From Nocardia beijingensis NBRC 16342 (GTDB taxonomy: Bacteria > Actinomycetota > Actinomycetes > Mycobacteriales > Mycobacteriaceae), in contig NZ_BDBC01000037.1 in NCBI RefSeq assembly GCF_001612785.1, positions 1-59,771 of the forward strand: a stretch of DNA of 59,771 bases. The letters run 5' to 3'. This document shows, in pieces, positions 57,767 through 59,771 of this stretch. The translations under genes and the position numbers were made by a program. The notes below the pieces were generated by a model. The model was not told where the DNA came from, ran no database searches, and saw only the letters and a list, made by a program, of their open reading frames with translations. How positions within the stretch are numbered: position 1 is the first letter of the stretch; each line of letters starts with the position of its first letter.

Positions 57767-58111
57767 TCAGAAGCTGCCCCAGCCACCTCCGAACGGGTTC
57801 CACCAGGGGCCTCCGCCGCCCCAGCCACCACCGCCCCAGCCGCCACCGCCCCAGCCGCCGTGACCCCAGCCGCCCCCACCCCAACCCCAACCCCCGCCGC
57901 CCCAACCGCCGCGACCCCAGCCGCCCCCGCCCCAGCCGCCGCCACCCCAGCCGGGGTTGTCGACGAGTTGGGTCGCGGACGTGGATGTCGTCGCGTGCGC
58001 TGTAGGCGCTTGCGCCGCGGCTGCGACGACGGGAATCGCAGCAAAGGCGGCTACACCGGCGGCAGCGGCCAACCGGGCGAACTTCGTGCGTGAAATCTTT
58101 CTCTCGAACAT
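57767..58111 (-). CDS. Secreted Gly/Trp-rich repeat protein
   Basis: 114 aa. Signal peptide at 1-40 (KISRTKFARLAAAAGVAAFAAIPVVAAAAQAPTAHA). After a short Thr/Ser linker, residues 53-114 consist of GGGGW-type repeats (GWGGGGWGGGGWGRGG and so on) ending NPFGGGWGSF. About eleven Trp in 62 residues. Low-complexity glycine-rich exported proteins are found in the mycobacterial group, but I cannot assign a role; a surface or cell-wall-associated aromatic matrix is conceivable. GGAG precedes the ATG. The DNA shows short CCGCCCCAGCC-type repeats. Confidence 0.78.
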   Translation of the reverse strand: MFERKISRTKFARLAAAAGVAAFAAIPVVAAAAQAPTAHATTSTSATQLVDNPGWGGGGWGGGGWGRGGWGGGGWGWGGGGWGHGGWGGGGWGGGGWGGGGPWWNPFGGGWGSF

Positions 58112-58567
58112 GATGGGCTCCAGGTACAGTCCCGACCTGCCCGAATCCTACGCGTATTCGCCGAACTCCATAAGTCGCTCCGGTGACTAATTCAAATTTT
58201 TTCTTTCCCATTTTCGACCGGTCGGCCACGGATTGACGCTCGGCCTCTGGGCCGCCATTCAGGTGTCCATCGACGCGGTCACGGTCCCGGCGGGGGAGGC
58301 GACACCGGAATGGTGTGGCGTCTGTTCGCTGCGGCACCGGTTATCGCCCGGGGTGCGCAGGGACAGTGGGATATGCCGCCGGTCGGTGGTGCGGAACGTG
58401 GCACCAGCGCTCGCCGGTGCGTCCGGCCCGGAAATGAGGCGAGGGACAATACTGCCCGGAGCAACTCCGCCGGGAGCCGACTCGTGACAAACGAGGTGTT
58501 GTAGCCCAGACTCGATTGGCGCGAAGTGTTGTTCGCCGCGCATTTCGCTGCGGGAGGAGATCGGCGT
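58112..58567. other. Intergenic region between the Gly/Trp-rich and TIR-WD40 genes
   Basis: 456 bases holding the divergent promoters. An AT-rich stretch (58180-58215, containing TTCAAATTTTTTC) is the likely promoter of the Gly/Trp-rich gene. Frames here (for example 58259-58675 on the minus strand) lack start signals and family features. Confidence 0.45.
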
Positions 58568-59771
58568 ATGCGTGCAGGGTCCATCGGGTGGCTGCGTCGG
58601 CGAAGCCGTATCGCGCCGGTGCCGGCGGAGTCGGGTCGACGGACCGATATCGATCTGTTCATGTCCTACAGCCACAGGGCCGACAAGGATTTGGCTCCCG
58701 ATCTGCAGCGAGCGCTCGGACAGCTGGCGAAACCGTGGAATCAGCCTCGCGCGCTGCGGGTTTTCCGAGACCGCACCGACCTGGCGACCGCCAGCGATCT
58801 CACCGCGGAGATCGAGGATGCTCTCGCCCGCTCACGCTATTTCCTGTTGTTGGCCTGTCCGGAATCCGCGAGATCGGAATGGGTCGGCAAAGAGGTCGAA
58901 TACTGGAAGCGGCACAAGTCACCGGAATCGTTCCTGATCGCGGTGACCGACGGGGCCGCGGTGTGGAACGGTGGTGATTTCGAATGGCCGGCTTCCACCG
59001 CGCTGCCGCAATCCCTGCGTGGTTATTTCGCGGCTGTCCCACTGTGGGAAGATTTGTCTTTCGCTCGGGACAAAGACCGGCGTTCGCTGCGCCACAGCGA
59101 ATTCCGGAGCGCGGTGGCTTCGCTGGCGTCGAAACCGCGTGGTGTGCCGAAAAGGCAACTCGACAGCGAGGATGTTCGCCAGCACCGCAGGGCTACCCGA
59201 GTGCGGGAGGCCGGGGTGGCCGCGCTGGTCGTGCTGCTGGTCGCCGCGGTCGTCGCCGGGCTCGGATTCCTTGTGCAGCGCAACGAGGCCCGGCAACAGC
59301 GTGACATCGCCGTAGCTCGCGAACTCGTCAGCCGAAGCCGGCTTCTCACTGTCACCGACCCGTTCGGCTCCCGTCTGACCGCGCTTGCCGCATGGCGCAT
59401 CGCCCCCACACCCGAGACACGCCATGCCCTGCTCGATGTCGCACACAACCCGCGCACCGTCGTGCTCACCGGCCACACCAGCAGCGTCGGGTCGGTGGTG
59501 TTCGCTCCCGGCGGACGCACCCTCGCCACCGGCAGCGCGGACGGCGCGCGATTGTGGGACACCACCACTCGACAACCCATCGGTAGCCCCCTCACCGGCC
59601 AGACGGGCGGTGTCACGTCGGTGGCGTTCGGTCCCGACGGTCGCACCCTCGCCACCGGTGGCAAGGATCGCACGGTCCGGTTGTGGGATACGGCCACTCG
59701 GCAACCTATCGGTGACCTCATCACCGGCCAGACCGGCGGTGTCACGTCGGTGGCGTTCGGTCCCGACGGTC
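58568..59771 (+). CDS. TIR domain-transmembrane-WD40 repeat protein (3' end outside the window)
   Basis: At least 401 codons with no stop before the window edge. Order: short basic N-terminus; TIR domain (about residues 28-150: DLFMSYSHRADKDLAPDLQRAL, LRVFRDRTDLATASDLTAEIEDALARSRYFLLLACPESARSEWVGKEVEYW); linker; one membrane helix (about 214-236, VAALVVLLVAAVVAGLGFLV); coiled region; then WD40 repeats (HTSSVGSVVFAPGGRTLATGSADGARLWDTTTRQPIG and following). Bacterial TIR domains often hydrolyse NAD+ in immune or signalling contexts; the conserved WxxxE-type Glu follows SEW. Membrane anchoring with an outside or inside propeller suggests ligand sensing coupled to the TIR domain (inference). Confidence 0.82.
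   Translation, partial: MRAGSIGWLRRRSRIAPVPAESGRRTDIDLFMSYSHRADKDLAPDLQRALGQLAKPWNQPRALRVFRDRTDLATASDLTAEIEDALARSRYFLLLACPESARSEWVGKEVEYWKRHKSPESFLIAVTDGAAVWNGGDFEWPASTALPQSLRGYFAAVPLWEDLSFARDKDRRSLRHSEFRSAVASLASKPRGVPKRQLDSEDVRQHRRATRVREAGVAALVVLLVAAVVAGLGFLVQRNEARQQRDIAVARELVSRSRLLTVTDPFGSRLTALAAWRIAPTPETRHALLDVAHNPRTVVLTGHTSSVGSVVFAPGGRTLATGSADGARLWDTTTRQPIGSPLTGQTGGVTSVAFGPDGRTLATGGKDRTVRLWDTATRQPIGDLITGQTGGVTSVAFGPDG
59592..59771 (+). repeat. Near-identical 129-bp WD40 repeats
   Basis: The segment ACCGGCCAGAC to GTCCCGACGGTC recurs at a 129-bp period (TGTCACGTCGG at 59611 and 59740), with about one mismatch over the roughly 50 bases visible in both copies. Each unit is one 43-residue WD40 blade. 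The array continues past the window. Confidence 0.8.

Noticed and set aside
57790..57960. Short regular repeats that could look like CRISPR or satellite DNA
   Set aside because: They are codons of the Gly/Trp-rich protein; there are no spacers and no cas genes.

Overview
The window is high-GC (roughly 70%) actinobacterial chromosome, most like Nocardia or a close mycolic-acid-containing relative. The signs are an ESX/type VII effector cassette with an EspG chaperone, a WXG100-like protein and a PPE-like protein; small Ala-rich secreted proteins; a latex-clearing protein (Lcp); ECF41 (SigJ-type) sigma genes; a CYP157-type P450; and a CIRCE-controlled small heat-shock gene. I see no tRNA, rRNA, insertion sequence, CRISPR array or prophage.

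Layout. 1-7.7 kb: tail of a membrane protein, a sugar ABC importer lacking its own ATPase, a FabG-like reductase, an SRPBCC protein, a TetR regulator, a small secreted protein, and a divergent peptide deformylase/PadR pair. 7.8-14.5 kb: a KGG stress protein, Lcp, small SRPBCC and AraC genes, a fatty acid hydroxylase-type membrane enzyme and a NarL-type two-component system. 14.6-24 kb: an HSL-type esterase, two ABC half-transporters resembling YbtPQ/IrtAB importers, a membrane protein divergent from a large AfsR-like regulator, and an NmrA-like protein. 24-31.8 kb: an ESX effector cassette (CpnT-N-terminus-like protein, WXG100-like, YbaB-like, PPE-like, EspG) with a divergent uncharacterised gene. 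32-37.5 kb: an ECF41 sigma gene broken by a stop codon, divergent from its intact AhpD-like partner; a CDF metal exporter; a molybdopterin oxidoreductase without the N-terminal Fe-S cysteines. 38-46.9 kb: an NCS1 permease, a PadR/SnoaL/GDSL locus, DUF1330, DUF3754 and MerR genes, a frameshifted phosphotransferase and an EXXR-less P450. 47-52 kb: a secreted peptide, a divergent NmrA/TetR pair with palindromic operators, and a large Orn/Lys/Arg decarboxylase. 52.2-54.5 kb: CIRCE, Hsp20, two small proteins, a cold-shock variant and a possible flavin/F420 barrel protein. 54.6-59.8 kb: a gutted ECF41 sigma gene overlapping a frameshifted FAD oxidoreductase, a flavin monooxygenase, a Gly/Trp-rich secreted protein and the start of a TIR-transmembrane-WD40 protein that runs off the window.

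Themes. Regulators are mostly paired divergently with their probable targets: PadR with deformylase, PadR with SnoaL, TetR with NmrA, AfsR-like with a membrane protein, ECF41 with AhpD-like. Four coding sequences carry apparent lesions: one in-frame stop, two single-base frameshifts and one internal deletion. They include both ECF41 sigma genes in the window. Either ECF41 signalling is being lost here, or some of these are sequencing errors.
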